Shown here in pieces: positions 8,317 through 16,364 of a DNA stretch of 64,000 nucleotides. Both the position numbers and the translations under genes were made by a program. How positions within the stretch are numbered: position 1 is the stretch's first letter; each line of letters opens with the position of its first letter. A model generated the notes under the pieces. The model was not told the DNA's origin, made no database searches, and worked only from the letters and a program-made list of their open reading frames with translations. The DNA is from Bog-756 sp963833585 (lineage in GTDB: Bacteria > Actinomycetota > Acidimicrobiia > Acidimicrobiales > RAAP-2), in assembly GCA_963833585.1 (NCBI GenBank), contig CAWHYF010000006.1, positions 806,001-870,000 on the forward strand. The letters run 5' to 3'.

Positions 8317-9747
8317 TCAGTCTCCGGCCAGGAGCTCGTCGACCGCCGACTCCACCACCGTCCCCTTGAAGAAGGAGGGGTTGGTGCCGGTATAGAAACG
8401 GGCGGGATTGACGAAGGCGAATTTGCTGAAGGCGGCCTCGTCGATCCAACCGTGCTCGACCATCTCCCAGGCCTCCCCCAGCACCTCGGTGACGTCGGGC
8501 ACGTCCCAGTGGGCGATGTCCGAACCCAGCATGGCCCGGAGCTCGGCCCGGAAGGGCAGCACCTGGGTGTTGAAGGCCATCGAGGTGAGCGGGTCGTCGG
8601 CCTCACAACCGAAGTAGAAGCGGTCGGCGAACAGCGTCTTGATGTCGGCAGCCTCGGTGATCCCGCACGCCGACCACTCGTCCAGCGTGTCCTGGTCCTC
8701 GGGCGGCCGGCGGGTCGGGTCGCGTTCCAGTCGGGGCGCACCGGAGCCGTAACGGCTGATCATCTCGACCATCACGTCCCGGTCGATCAGGCCCGGGTCG
8801 AGGGTGGCGCGCAGCGCCCTCAGGTTCCGCTTCTCCCAGTGGCCGACGATGTCCGTGAACAGGGCGGCGGCCCACGTCACCCCCCCTTCCAGGAACACGA
8901 AGTTCATCGCCGGGAACCGCCGGGTCACTCCTCCGAGGAAGAGCGACTTGGCCAACGACTGCTGGCCCTCGGCCAGCATGGACAGATGGTTGAACACGTA
9001 GCTGGACGGTGAGCGGTACGGGGTCATGCCGATGAACCCGGAGTGGAAGGCGATGGAGACCCCGAGCTCCTGGGCCCGGGCCCACACCGGGTCGTAGTCG
9101 TACGCCGAGTCCATCCCGAACTGGTCCAGCCAGAAGGCATAGCGGGAAACCTCGGCGTCCTGGCCGGCCAGGGCCTCGAAGGGCCGCTGGACGTACCCGG
9201 CACAGAGCACGGCCTTGAACCCGAGCACGGTGACGGCGTAGTCCAACTCGGCCACCGCCTCCTCCGGGGTGTGCATGGGGATGGCGGCCACCGGACACAG
9301 CCGGTCGGCCAGGGGGGCGAAGGTCTCGGCGTTGGCCCGGTTGAGGGCCCGGCACGCCCCGACCCGGTACCGCCGCTCGTCGGTGTGGAGGAAGACCAGC
9401 CCCAGGCTGGGGTAGACCACCCCGAAGTCGATGCCGATGTCGTCGAGGCGCTCGTAGAGGAGCCCGGGGAAGAGGGCCGTGGCCAGGTCGATGGTCCGAA
9501 CGGCCGGAGCGCTCCACCACGGTCCCCGTGGGGTACGGGTGGCCCGACGCTCGGCCGGAGTCTGCTCGTGCCAGCTCCGGTCGGTCCCCCCGTAGGGCGG
9601 CACCAGCCGACGGAACGAGGGGTGGTCCAGGGAGAGCCCCTCCTGCTCGAGGTACGGGGCCAGGGTGGGGAGATGCTCGGCCATGTGGCCGTCGATGTCG
9701 ATGACCGGGTGCCCGAGGCGCCGGCGGATCTCCGAGGATGAGCCCAT
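8317..9747 (-). CDS. Amidohydrolase-2 family metal-dependent hydrolase
   Basis: 476 residues resembling the TIM-barrel hydrolases that include ACMSD-type decarboxylases. The N-terminal VIDIDGHMAEH stands where the family usually has DxHxH. IAFHSG gives a later metal-ligand His, and the C-terminal half contains FGCEADDP. The canonical HxH is only partly kept (DGH), so metal binding may differ. A TATATT hexamer 8 nt before the ATG and no Shine-Dalgarno suggest a leaderless start. It heads an operon with the D-aminoacylase-like gene and diverges from a second deacylase across only 49 bp. Confidence 0.85.
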   Translation of the reverse strand: MGSSSEIRRRLGHPVIDIDGHMAEHLPTLAPYLEQEGLSLDHPSFRRLVPPYGGTDRSWHEQTPAERRATRTPRGPWWSAPAVRTIDLATALFPGLLYERLDDIGIDFGVVYPSLGLVFLHTDERRYRVGACRALNRANAETFAPLADRLCPVAAIPMHTPEEAVAELDYAVTVLGFKAVLCAGYVQRPFEALAGQDAEVSRYAFWLDQFGMDSAYDYDPVWARAQELGVSIAFHSGFIGMTPYRSPSSYVFNHLSMLAEGQQSLAKSLFLGGVTRRFPAMNFVFLEGGVTWAAALFTDIVGHWEKRNLRALRATLDPGLIDRDVMVEMISRYGSGAPRLERDPTRRPPEDQDTLDEWSACGITEAADIKTLFADRFYFGCEADDPLTSMAFNTQVLPFRAELRAMLGSDIAHWDVPDVTEVLGEAWEMVEHGWIDEAAFSKFAFVNPARFYTGTNPSFFKGTVVESAVDELLAGD

Positions 9748-9796
9748 CGCGGTCTAATATACGCTCATTACACGCCCCGGGGAGCAGTGAGACGGC

Positions 9797-11494
9797 ATGC
9801 CCTACGACTTGGTGATCCGCAACGGCACGGTGGTGGACGGCTCCGGACTGGGTTCGTTCCGGGCCGACGTCGGGATCGTGGGTGACCGCATCGCCGTCGT
9901 CGGGCCGGTGCGGGAGGTGGGGACCCGCGAGCTCGACGCGGAGGGCCGGGTGGTCACGCCGGGCTTCATCGACGGACACACCCACCTCGACGCCCAGGTG
10001 TTCTGGGACGCCACCGGGTCCAGTTCCTGTTGGCACGGGGTGACCTCGGCGGTCATGGGGAACTGCGGCTTCACCCTGGCCCCGGTCCGGGCCGCGGCGC
10101 GGGCCCTGGTGGTGCGCAACCTGGAGCGTGCCGAGGACATCGACCCGGCCGCCCTCGCCGCCGGCATCGACTGGAGCTTCGAGAGCTTCTCCGAATACCT
10201 GGACGCCGTCGACCGGCTGGACAAGGGAATCAACTTCGCCGCTCAGGTCGGACACTCCGCCCTCCGCACCTGGGCCATGGGCGAGCGGGCCTTCGAGGCC
10301 GAGGCCACCGACCAGGACCTCGCGGCCATGAAGGGCCAGCTGGCGGAGTCCCTCCGGGCCGGGGCCATCGGCTTCTCCACCTCGCGCACCCAGCACCACG
10401 AGACCTCCGACGGCCGGCCGGTGGCCTCCCGCCTGGCCAGTTGGACCGAGGTGGCCGAGCTGGTCGGCGTGCTGGCCGACCACGGCACCGGCATCTTCGA
10501 GACCGCCGACGGCGGCATGTCCGCCGCCGACCCCGAGGACCGGGCCCGCGGACTCGAGCGGGTGCGGGTGCTGGCCGCCGAGACCCAGGTGCCGGTGACG
10601 TTCGGCCTGGTGGCCACCCCGGGCTCCGGCTACCTGCTCGACTTCCTGGACCAGGCCGCGGCGTCGGGAGGCCGGTGCATCGCCCAGACCCACTGCCGGG
10701 GCATCTCGGTACTCCTCTCCCTGAAGACTCGACTGCCCTTCGACCTCATCGGGTCATGGGCGGCGCTCCGGTCGCGCCCGGTGGCGGAGCAGCTGGCCGT
10801 GCTGGGCGATCCCCGACGGAGGCAGGTCTACGTGGACGCCGCGGTCGGGGCCGACTACTCCGGGTGGAAGGGGGTCGGCGCCCAGGCCCGTCCGCCCGAC
10901 TTCGAGGGCATCCGCGTCTACCAGCGGGGGCTGCCGCCCAATCCGTCGGTCGCCGACGTGGCCAGGGGCCGGGGGGTGCACCCGGCCGAGGCCATGATCG
11001 ATCTGTGCGTCGAGTCCGGCGGCGACCAGCTGTTCATCCAGCCCAGCCTCTACCCCCAGGACGAGGGGGTGCTCCTCCGGGCCATGCGCCACCCCCGGAC
11101 GGTCATGACCTTCTCCGACTCGGGGGCCCACCTCAGCCAGATCGCCGACTCCTCCATCCACACCCACCTGCTGGGCTACTGGGTGCGGGACCGCCAGGAG
11201 TTCACGCTGGAGGAGGCGGTCCGGATGATCACCCTGGCTCCGGCCCTGGCCTGGGGCTTCACCGACCGGGGGCTGCTCCGCCCGGGCATGGTCGCCGACC
11301 TCAACGTCTTCGACCCGGCGACGGTGGGGCCGGAGGTGCCGCGGCTGGTCGACGACCTTCCGGCCGGGGGCCTGCGGCTGGAGCAGCGCTCGATGGGCTT
11401 CACCGCCACCGTGGTGGCCGGCCAGACGACCATCGAAGACGGTCGGCCCACCGGGGCCACACCGGGTCGGCTGGTGAGGAACCGCCCGGCGTAG
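9797..11494 (+). CDS. N-acyl-D-amino-acid deacylase-type amidohydrolase (second copy)
   Basis: 565 residues with the same architecture as the product of 6603-8315: N-terminal LVIRNGTVVDGSGLG, metal-binding GFIDGHTHLDAQVFW, GNCGFTLAP, and SDSGAHLSQI carrying the catalytic Asp. The two are clearly diverged paralogues or separately acquired homologues. It starts at ATG 9797 with only a weak purine stretch upstream. It ends 14 bp from the convergent NTF2-like gene. Having two such enzymes with an amidohydrolase-2 between them suggests sequential cleavage of a cyclic or acylated nitrogen compound. This is inference. Confidence 0.88.
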   Translation: MPYDLVIRNGTVVDGSGLGSFRADVGIVGDRIAVVGPVREVGTRELDAEGRVVTPGFIDGHTHLDAQVFWDATGSSSCWHGVTSAVMGNCGFTLAPVRAAARALVVRNLERAEDIDPAALAAGIDWSFESFSEYLDAVDRLDKGINFAAQVGHSALRTWAMGERAFEAEATDQDLAAMKGQLAESLRAGAIGFSTSRTQHHETSDGRPVASRLASWTEVAELVGVLADHGTGIFETADGGMSAADPEDRARGLERVRVLAAETQVPVTFGLVATPGSGYLLDFLDQAAASGGRCIAQTHCRGISVLLSLKTRLPFDLIGSWAALRSRPVAEQLAVLGDPRRRQVYVDAAVGADYSGWKGVGAQARPPDFEGIRVYQRGLPPNPSVADVARGRGVHPAEAMIDLCVESGGDQLFIQPSLYPQDEGVLLRAMRHPRTVMTFSDSGAHLSQIADSSIHTHLLGYWVRDRQEFTLEEAVRMITLAPALAWGFTDRGLLRPGMVADLNVFDPATVGPEVPRLVDDLPAGGLRLEQRSMGFTATVVAGQTTIEDGRPTGATPGRLVRNRPA

Positions 11495-11508
11495 CCAGGG
11501 CCGGCGGG

Positions 11509-11910
11509 TCAGCGCATCCAGATGGTGCGCGACTCCCGGTGGGTGATGAGCCAGCGCCCCCCGGCGTGGACCGCCTGGTCGAGGTAGTTGATCCCGAGCG
11601 TCAGGTCGCCGCCACCCGAGGCCGGATCGCCCAACTGGTAGACCACCGCATAGGTGTCGAGCCTGGCCTCGGTCCCGCCGACGGCGAGGGAGATGAGCGG
11701 GTCACCCAACAGGTGCATGCTGGTGGGGAAGGCCCGCGGCGCGCGCATCGTCCCCAGCCACTCTCCGGCGGTCTGGGTCCCGCCGGCCCCGGCCAGCGTG
11801 GCGTCGGGATGGAACAGGTGGGCCAGGGCCTCCACGTCGCGACGGTCGACCGCCCGGGCGTAGCGCTGGACCAGCGCCCGGAGTTGGTCGTGGGCCGTGC
11901 CGCCGTTCAC
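11509..11910 (-). CDS. SnoaL/NTF2-like domain protein
   Basis: 133 residues forming one NTF2-like cone: the helix QLRALVQRYARAVDRRDVEA, then LFHPDATLAG and a C-terminal sheet with WLITHRESRTIWMR. Members are isomerases, dehydratases, ketosteroid-isomerase-like enzymes or non-catalytic ligand binders. The GTG start overlaps the stop of the cyclase gene by 4 bp (GTGA), so the two are co-translated and probably act on the same compound. Confidence 0.82.
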   Translation of the reverse strand: MNGGTAHDQLRALVQRYARAVDRRDVEALAHLFHPDATLAGAGGTQTAGEWLGTMRAPRAFPTSMHLLGDPLISLAVGGTEARLDTYAVVYQLGDPASGGGDLTLGINYLDQAVHAGGRWLITHRESRTIWMR

Positions 11911-12842
11911 AGCACCGCCACCGGATTGACCGGGCACCCGGTTCCCCTGGGGATGCGCAGGGGGGCCATGGTGAAGAGGAACTCCCACCGCCCGGCGGCG
12001 GCACACCGTCGGCCCAGCGCGGCCAGCGCGGCGTTGTCGATGAGGTGGAGGCCCATGGCGGTGATCCCGACCTGGTGGACCGGGAACGGCCAGTCCGGCG
12101 TATCCAGGAACGGCATGGGGTCGGAGATCCCGTCGCTGCCCAGCACCGCCACCTCCCGCTCCTGCAGCCACGGGAGGCAGTCGGCGTGCAGGCCGGCGAA
12201 CCCGTCGAACCCCCGGGTGGCGGCCTTGCGGGACTCCCGGCCCCAGGCCACCAGCAGGATGTCCCCTGGGCCGACGGTGACGCCCTGGGCCTGCTCGGTC
12301 GCCTCGAGTTCCTCCACGGTGACCACCTCGCCGGGCCCGAGGTAGGGCGAGCCGAGGGCCCGTGGCACGTCGAGGAGGACGCCCCGGCCGACCACGCCGT
12401 CGGCCATGGAGAGCACGGTGTTGGCGGTGGCCCCGTCGCTGCGCACCTCGCTGGCCGGCCGGCCCCCGTACATCTGGCCTCGGACGAACATGTGGGACAG
12501 CGCGTCCACATGGGTGGTGAGGAGGCCGTGCACGTCCAGCGCCAGATGGTCACGGGCCGCCTCGTACCCGGGGATCCCGTTGGCGTCCCGGGCGTCACCC
12601 GAGGCCAGCATGTGGTGCTGGACCGGATTGGGGTGCTCGGGCCGGGGCTCAGTGGCCAGGTCGTGGCCCAGGCTGACGCACTCCCCGCTCTGCACCAGGC
12701 CGGCGGCCGAGGCGCGGCGGGCATCGGTCAAGTGATTGAGCATGCCGCGCTGATCGTCCGGGCCCCATCGGTCCCAGTTCTTCAGCGTCTCGTACATGGC
12801 ATCGAGGTGCGCGGTGGTGGGGACCCCGAACTTGCTCGCCAT
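11907..12842 (-). CDS. Cyclase family protein (kynurenine-formamidase/KynB-like fold)
   Basis: 311 residues. The metal-binding pattern of the putative-cyclase family is visible as HVDALSHMF, matching HxDxxxH. It also has the typical GDILLVAWGRES segment and a C-terminal IPRGTGCPVNPVAVL. The family includes KynB formamidases, isatin hydrolases and polyketide-type cyclases. It is coupled to the NTF2-like gene downstream, while a TetR regulator lies 13 bp upstream on the same strand. An amide- or lactam-opening role would fit the deacylases nearby. Confidence 0.87.
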   Translation of the reverse strand: MASKFGVPTTAHLDAMYETLKNWDRWGPDDQRGMLNHLTDARRASAAGLVQSGECVSLGHDLATEPRPEHPNPVQHHMLASGDARDANGIPGYEAARDHLALDVHGLLTTHVDALSHMFVRGQMYGGRPASEVRSDGATANTVLSMADGVVGRGVLLDVPRALGSPYLGPGEVVTVEELEATEQAQGVTVGPGDILLVAWGRESRKAATRGFDGFAGLHADCLPWLQEREVAVLGSDGISDPMPFLDTPDWPFPVHQVGITAMGLHLIDNAALAALGRRCAAAGRWEFLFTMAPLRIPRGTGCPVNPVAVL

Positions 12843-12854
12843 CGGGACAGCTTG

Positions 12855-13487
12855 TCATCCACCGAGGTGAGGAGCGGTCATCGCCCCGATCACCATGTCG
12901 ACCAGATTGCCCACGAACCGGTCGTCGGAGAGCACCTGCCCCTGTTCGCCACGGTCCAGCCGTCGGGCCCGGTCCGCGGCCGCCCGACCGATGAAGGCGA
13001 TGCAGATCTCCTGTCGCACCCGCCAGAGATCACCCGGCACCCGCGGGCACCGCTGGCGCAGCAGGTCCCAGGCCTGGTGGCCCTCGGTCTGGGCCAGCAG
13101 CTCGCGGATCTCCGGCGTGGTGCGGTCGACGGCCCCGGTCATCTCCGAGCCGATCTGGAGGTAGGCCCGCTCACGCCACCCGAGTTGGGCGAACTCGGTG
13201 ACCGGACGGACAATGGCCTCGGTGGCCGACCGGACGCCGTCGTCGGCCCGGGACCGGGCCTGCTCGAGCAGCAGGTGGCGCCGCTCGGCGATGACCGGGA
13301 CGTGCCGGGCCAGGAGGGCCCGGAGCACCTCGTCCCGGCTTCCGAAGTGGTAGTGGACGGCGGAGGCGTTCCGCTGGTGGGCGGCCCGCACGATCTCGGC
13401 CAGCGACACGTTGTCGACACCCCGCTCGGCGTAGAGACGGGCGGCGGCGTCGAGCAGCAGGTCGCGGGTGGGTGTCGGCTCGGCCAT
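12855..13487 (-). CDS. TetR-family transcriptional regulator
   Basis: About 210 residues. The HTH region reads LLLDAAARLYAERGVDNVSL then AEIVRAAHQRNASAVHYHFG, with the YHFGSRDE recognition-helix end typical of TetR proteins. The C-terminal domain is helical. ATG 13487 was preferred; a GTG at 13499 adds four residues and neither has a well-spaced Shine-Dalgarno. The gene is first in a same-strand run with the cyclase and NTF2-like genes, so it probably regulates that set. Confidence 0.86.
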   Translation of the reverse strand: MAEPTPTRDLLLDAAARLYAERGVDNVSLAEIVRAAHQRNASAVHYHFGSRDEVLRALLARHVPVIAERRHLLLEQARSRADDGVRSATEAIVRPVTEFAQLGWRERAYLQIGSEMTGAVDRTTPEIRELLAQTEGHQAWDLLRQRCPRVPGDLWRVRQEICIAFIGRAAADRARRLDRGEQGQVLSDDRFVGNLVDMVIGAMTAPHLGG

Positions 13488-13524
13488 CCTTCCGGTCACC
13501 GTACCGGCCGGGACCTGACGTCCC

Positions 13525-14364
13525 TCAGGGCCATCCCGGCAGCAGCCCGAGCTCCCGGCAGACCTCCTGGGCCTCCACCCACTTCCCGTTGCGCTCCCGC
13601 GCCTCGGGGGCGGTCACCAGCCAGGCCGCCACCGCACCGACCACGTCGGCGGGAGCGCCGGCCTTGGCGTCGAACCCGAAGCCGCCCATGTCCATGGCCA
13701 TGCGCTCGGTGGCCACGAAGCCCGGGCTCAGGTTGAACGCCAGCATGCCCCGGTCGCCGAGCTCCACGGCCACGATGCCGGCCAGACGGTGGAGGGCCCC
13801 TTTGGACATGCCGTAGCCCAGACCCCACCCACCCTGGCCGGCGGGGGCGGGCGGATCCATCCGGCCCGAGCCCGAAGCCAGGTTGATGACCACCCCCGAC
13901 CCCCGTTCCAGCATGCCGGGCAGGACCAGGCGGCTCAGGATCACCGGGGCCATCACGTTGGCCTCGAGTTGGCGATCGAGCAGCTCGACCGGGGTGTCCA
14001 GCAGCCGGTCCATGTGGCCGGGGCCGACGTACCGGCCGTTGTTGACCAGCACGTCGATCCGGTCCCACCGCTCGAGGACGGTGGCCACCGCCGCGCCCAG
14101 CGAGGCCCGGTCCAACAGGTCGAGCGCCAGCGGAAGGGCCCGCCGCCCACACTCCTCCACCAGGGCCGCTGTGGCGTCGAGGGAGCCGGGCAGCGGTCGG
14201 GTGTCCGAGGCGGCGACCGTCGAGGAGTGCTCCCGGGCCTCCCCCTCGTGCCGGGTCCGGGCTCCGACGGCCACGTCGAACCCGGCTCGGGCCAGGTGCA
14301 CGGCGATGGCCTTCCCGATGCCGCGGCTGGCCCCGGTCACCAGGGCCACCCCCCGGTCGGTCAC
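13525..14364 (-). CDS. Short-chain dehydrogenase/reductase (SDR)
   Basis: About 279 residues with the cofactor motif TGASRGIG, a VNNGRY segment in place of the usual NNAG, and catalytic YGMSKGA. The insert between residues 40 and 70 is longer than in most SDRs. GTG 14364 gives a normal SDR N-terminus; an ATG at 14421, inside the palindrome at 14415-14429, would add 19 unusual residues. It diverges from an MFS pump and may share the operator in the intergenic region. Confidence 0.86.
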   Translation of the reverse strand: MTDRGVALVTGASRGIGKAIAVHLARAGFDVAVGARTRHEGEAREHSSTVAASDTRPLPGSLDATAALVEECGRRALPLALDLLDRASLGAAVATVLERWDRIDVLVNNGRYVGPGHMDRLLDTPVELLDRQLEANVMAPVILSRLVLPGMLERGSGVVINLASGSGRMDPPAPAGQGGWGLGYGMSKGALHRLAGIVAVELGDRGMLAFNLSPGFVATERMAMDMGGFGFDAKAGAPADVVGAVAAWLVTAPEARERNGKWVEAQEVCRELGLLPGWP

Positions 14365-14414
14365 CGGCCCGCCGCCCCGCTGTTCGCCCTGGCCGCCACC
14401 CTCATCCGGAGTTA

Positions 14415-14444
14415 GTTGCATTATGCAACGTAGTACCCTACAGT
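14415..14444 (+). promoter_or_regulatory. Palindromic operator overlapping a sigma-70-like promoter for the MFS gene
   Basis: A perfect 15-bp palindrome, GTTGCAT-T-ATGCAAC, spans 14415-14429. It overlaps a -35-like TTGCAT (14416-14421), which is followed after exactly 17 bp by a -10-like TACAGT (14439-14444). The MFS ATG starts 8 nt after the -10 with no Shine-Dalgarno, so a leaderless mRNA is predicted. A repressor on the palindrome would block the -35 region. No regulator gene is adjacent, so its identity is open. Confidence 0.6.
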
Positions 14445-14451
14445 CGGTTCC

Positions 14452-15933
14452 ATGACGGAATCGACTGTAGACCACGGGTCGCCGGCGTTCCCTCCCTCGC
14501 GCCAGCGGGCCGTCTTCGTGGTCACGGCCCTCGGGGCGTTCATGGCCTCCCTCGACCTGTCCATCGTGAACGTGGCCTTCCCGGCGCTCCAGCACTCCTT
14601 TCCCCACGACAGCCGGGCCACCCTGGCCTGGGTGATCACCGGCTACGGCATCGTCTTCGGCTCCCTGCTGGTCACGGCGGGGCGGACCGCCGACCGCCTC
14701 GGCAGTCGGCGGGTGTTCTTTGCCGGGCTCGCCCTCTTCTGCTGCGGCTCGGCCGTGTGCGCTGTGGCCCCGTCGGTCGCCCTCCTGGTGACGGGCCGGC
14801 TGCTCCAGGGCGTGGGGGCGGCCGCCCTCCTGCCGTCCTCCCTGGGGCTGCTGCTCGGCGCCTTCCCCTCGCAACGCCGGTCCCAGGTGGTGGCACTGTG
14901 GGGCGGCGTCGGGGCGCTGGCCGTGGCCACCGGGCCGTCGTTCGGCGCCGGGCTCATCGCCGCCGGCGGCTGGCGGTGGGTGTTCGTGGTCAATCTTCCC
15001 ATCGGGGCGGCGGCGTGGCTGGGGGGCCGGCGGGTCCTCACCGAGACCCGGGCGGGGGTGGTGCGGGCCGCCCCCGACTACCTCGGCGTGGCCCTGGTCA
15101 GCGCGGCCCTGGGCGCCCTGGTGCTCGGAATCTCCGAGGGTCCGACCTGGGGTTGGTCGTCACCGACCGTGCTCGTCTGCTTCGCCGGCGCCGTCGTGGT
15201 GGGCCTGCTCTTCCTCCGCCGGTCCGGTCGCCATCCCGAGCCGGTCCTCGACCTCACCTTGTTCAGGTCCCGGTCCTTCACCGTGGCCAACGCCGCCACC
15301 TTCCTCTATGCCATGGGCTTCTTCGCCATGTTGCTCGGCAACATCCTGTTCCTCACCGGGGTGTGGCACTACTCCATCCTGAAGGCCGGACTGGCCGTCA
15401 CCCCGGGTCCGCTGGTGGTGGCGGTGGTATCCGGACCGGCCGGACGGATGGCGGCCCGCTTCGGCTTCCGCCGGGTCCTCGTGAGCGGCTTCGTGGTCTT
15501 CGTGACCGGACTGGTCTGGTACGCCACCCGGGTCGGCCTCCGGCCGGACTACCTCGGCGTCTGGCTCCCGGCCACCCTGGTCACCGGGCTCGGGATCGGC
15601 CTCACCTTCCCGGTCCTCAGCGCCGCCGCGGTCTCCAGCCTCCACGCCGAACGGTTCGCGGTGGGCAGCGCGGTGAACCAGACCGCCCGTCAGGTGGGCG
15701 GCGCCCTGGGTGTGGCCCTCCTGGTGGTGCTCCTCGGTACCCCGGTCGGAGCCCTGTCGGCCCTGCGCTCCTTCCACCACCTGTGGTGGTATTGCGCGGC
15801 GATGGCCGGGCTCGCCGGGCTGCTCTGCCTCCTGTTGACGCCGGGGCCGTCCGGCTCCGCCCGCACCGGCTCCGACCCGGCCACGGCGAACGCCATGGGG
15901 CCGGTCCCGGCGTCGGCCGGCCCGGCCAGCTGA
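14452..15933 (+). CDS. MFS efflux transporter, DHA2 type
   Basis: 493 residues, strongly hydrophobic. The first helix ALGAFMASLDLSIVNVAFPA carries the D-S-V-N type pattern of DHA2 proteins. Loop 2-3 reads GRTADRLGSRRVF, and TGPSFGAGL gives a motif-C-like antiporter segment. The start is the ATG directly after the TACAGT box. It probably exports a drug-like or endogenous hydrophobic compound. The palindrome in its promoter indicates local repression. Confidence 0.88.
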   Translation: MTESTVDHGSPAFPPSRQRAVFVVTALGAFMASLDLSIVNVAFPALQHSFPHDSRATLAWVITGYGIVFGSLLVTAGRTADRLGSRRVFFAGLALFCCGSAVCAVAPSVALLVTGRLLQGVGAAALLPSSLGLLLGAFPSQRRSQVVALWGGVGALAVATGPSFGAGLIAAGGWRWVFVVNLPIGAAAWLGGRRVLTETRAGVVRAAPDYLGVALVSAALGALVLGISEGPTWGWSSPTVLVCFAGAVVVGLLFLRRSGRHPEPVLDLTLFRSRSFTVANAATFLYAMGFFAMLLGNILFLTGVWHYSILKAGLAVTPGPLVVAVVSGPAGRMAARFGFRRVLVSGFVVFVTGLVWYATRVGLRPDYLGVWLPATLVTGLGIGLTFPVLSAAAVSSLHAERFAVGSAVNQTARQVGGALGVALLVVLLGTPVGALSALRSFHHLWWYCAAMAGLAGLLCLLLTPGPSGSARTGSDPATANAMGPVPASAGPAS

Positions 15934-16048
15934 GGGTGCCCGGGGGTGTTTGGCCCTCGGGCCGCCGGGTAGGTCCCCATCCCGCCACCCAGGGAGTCGT
16001 TCCGGACCGTTTCGGGCGGCCCGGCTCCCCACGAGCCCGGAGGAGATC

Positions 16049-16270
16049 ATGGACCAGCCCACCGAACCCGACGCCGACACCGAAGCCGCCGAGCAGGCCG
16101 ACGCCGGTCACGAGCACCGGTCCGACCGTCCCCCCACCACCGAGGAGAACGCCGCAGCTGAGGAGCGGTATTCGGCCTCGGACGACGAGACCCGGCGGAG
16201 GGTCGCCGAGCACGAGCAGGAGATGATGGAGATCGGGGCCGACGTCAAGGGTGAGGGGGCCATCGAGTAG
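16049..16270 (+). CDS. Small acidic hydrophilic protein
   Basis: A 73-residue, highly charged protein rich in Glu, Asp, Ala and Thr with no hydrophobic segment. The C-terminal third (ETRRRVAEHEQEMMEIGADV) could form a helix. It has a textbook Shine-Dalgarno (GGAGGAG) 5 nt before ATG 16049, which supports it as a real gene. No family is recognised. It is probably a cytosolic, partly disordered protein. Confidence 0.65.
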   Translation: MDQPTEPDADTEAAEQADAGHEHRSDRPPTTEENAAAEERYSASDDETRRRVAEHEQEMMEIGADVKGEGAIE

Positions 16271-16364
16271 GGCTCCGGCACCCGCGGGACGGGGCCTGCT
16301 TGTTGGTCCAGGGCCCGGCCCACTAAATTGGCCCTCCATCGTGTTTCGCGCCCGGTTCTCACCG

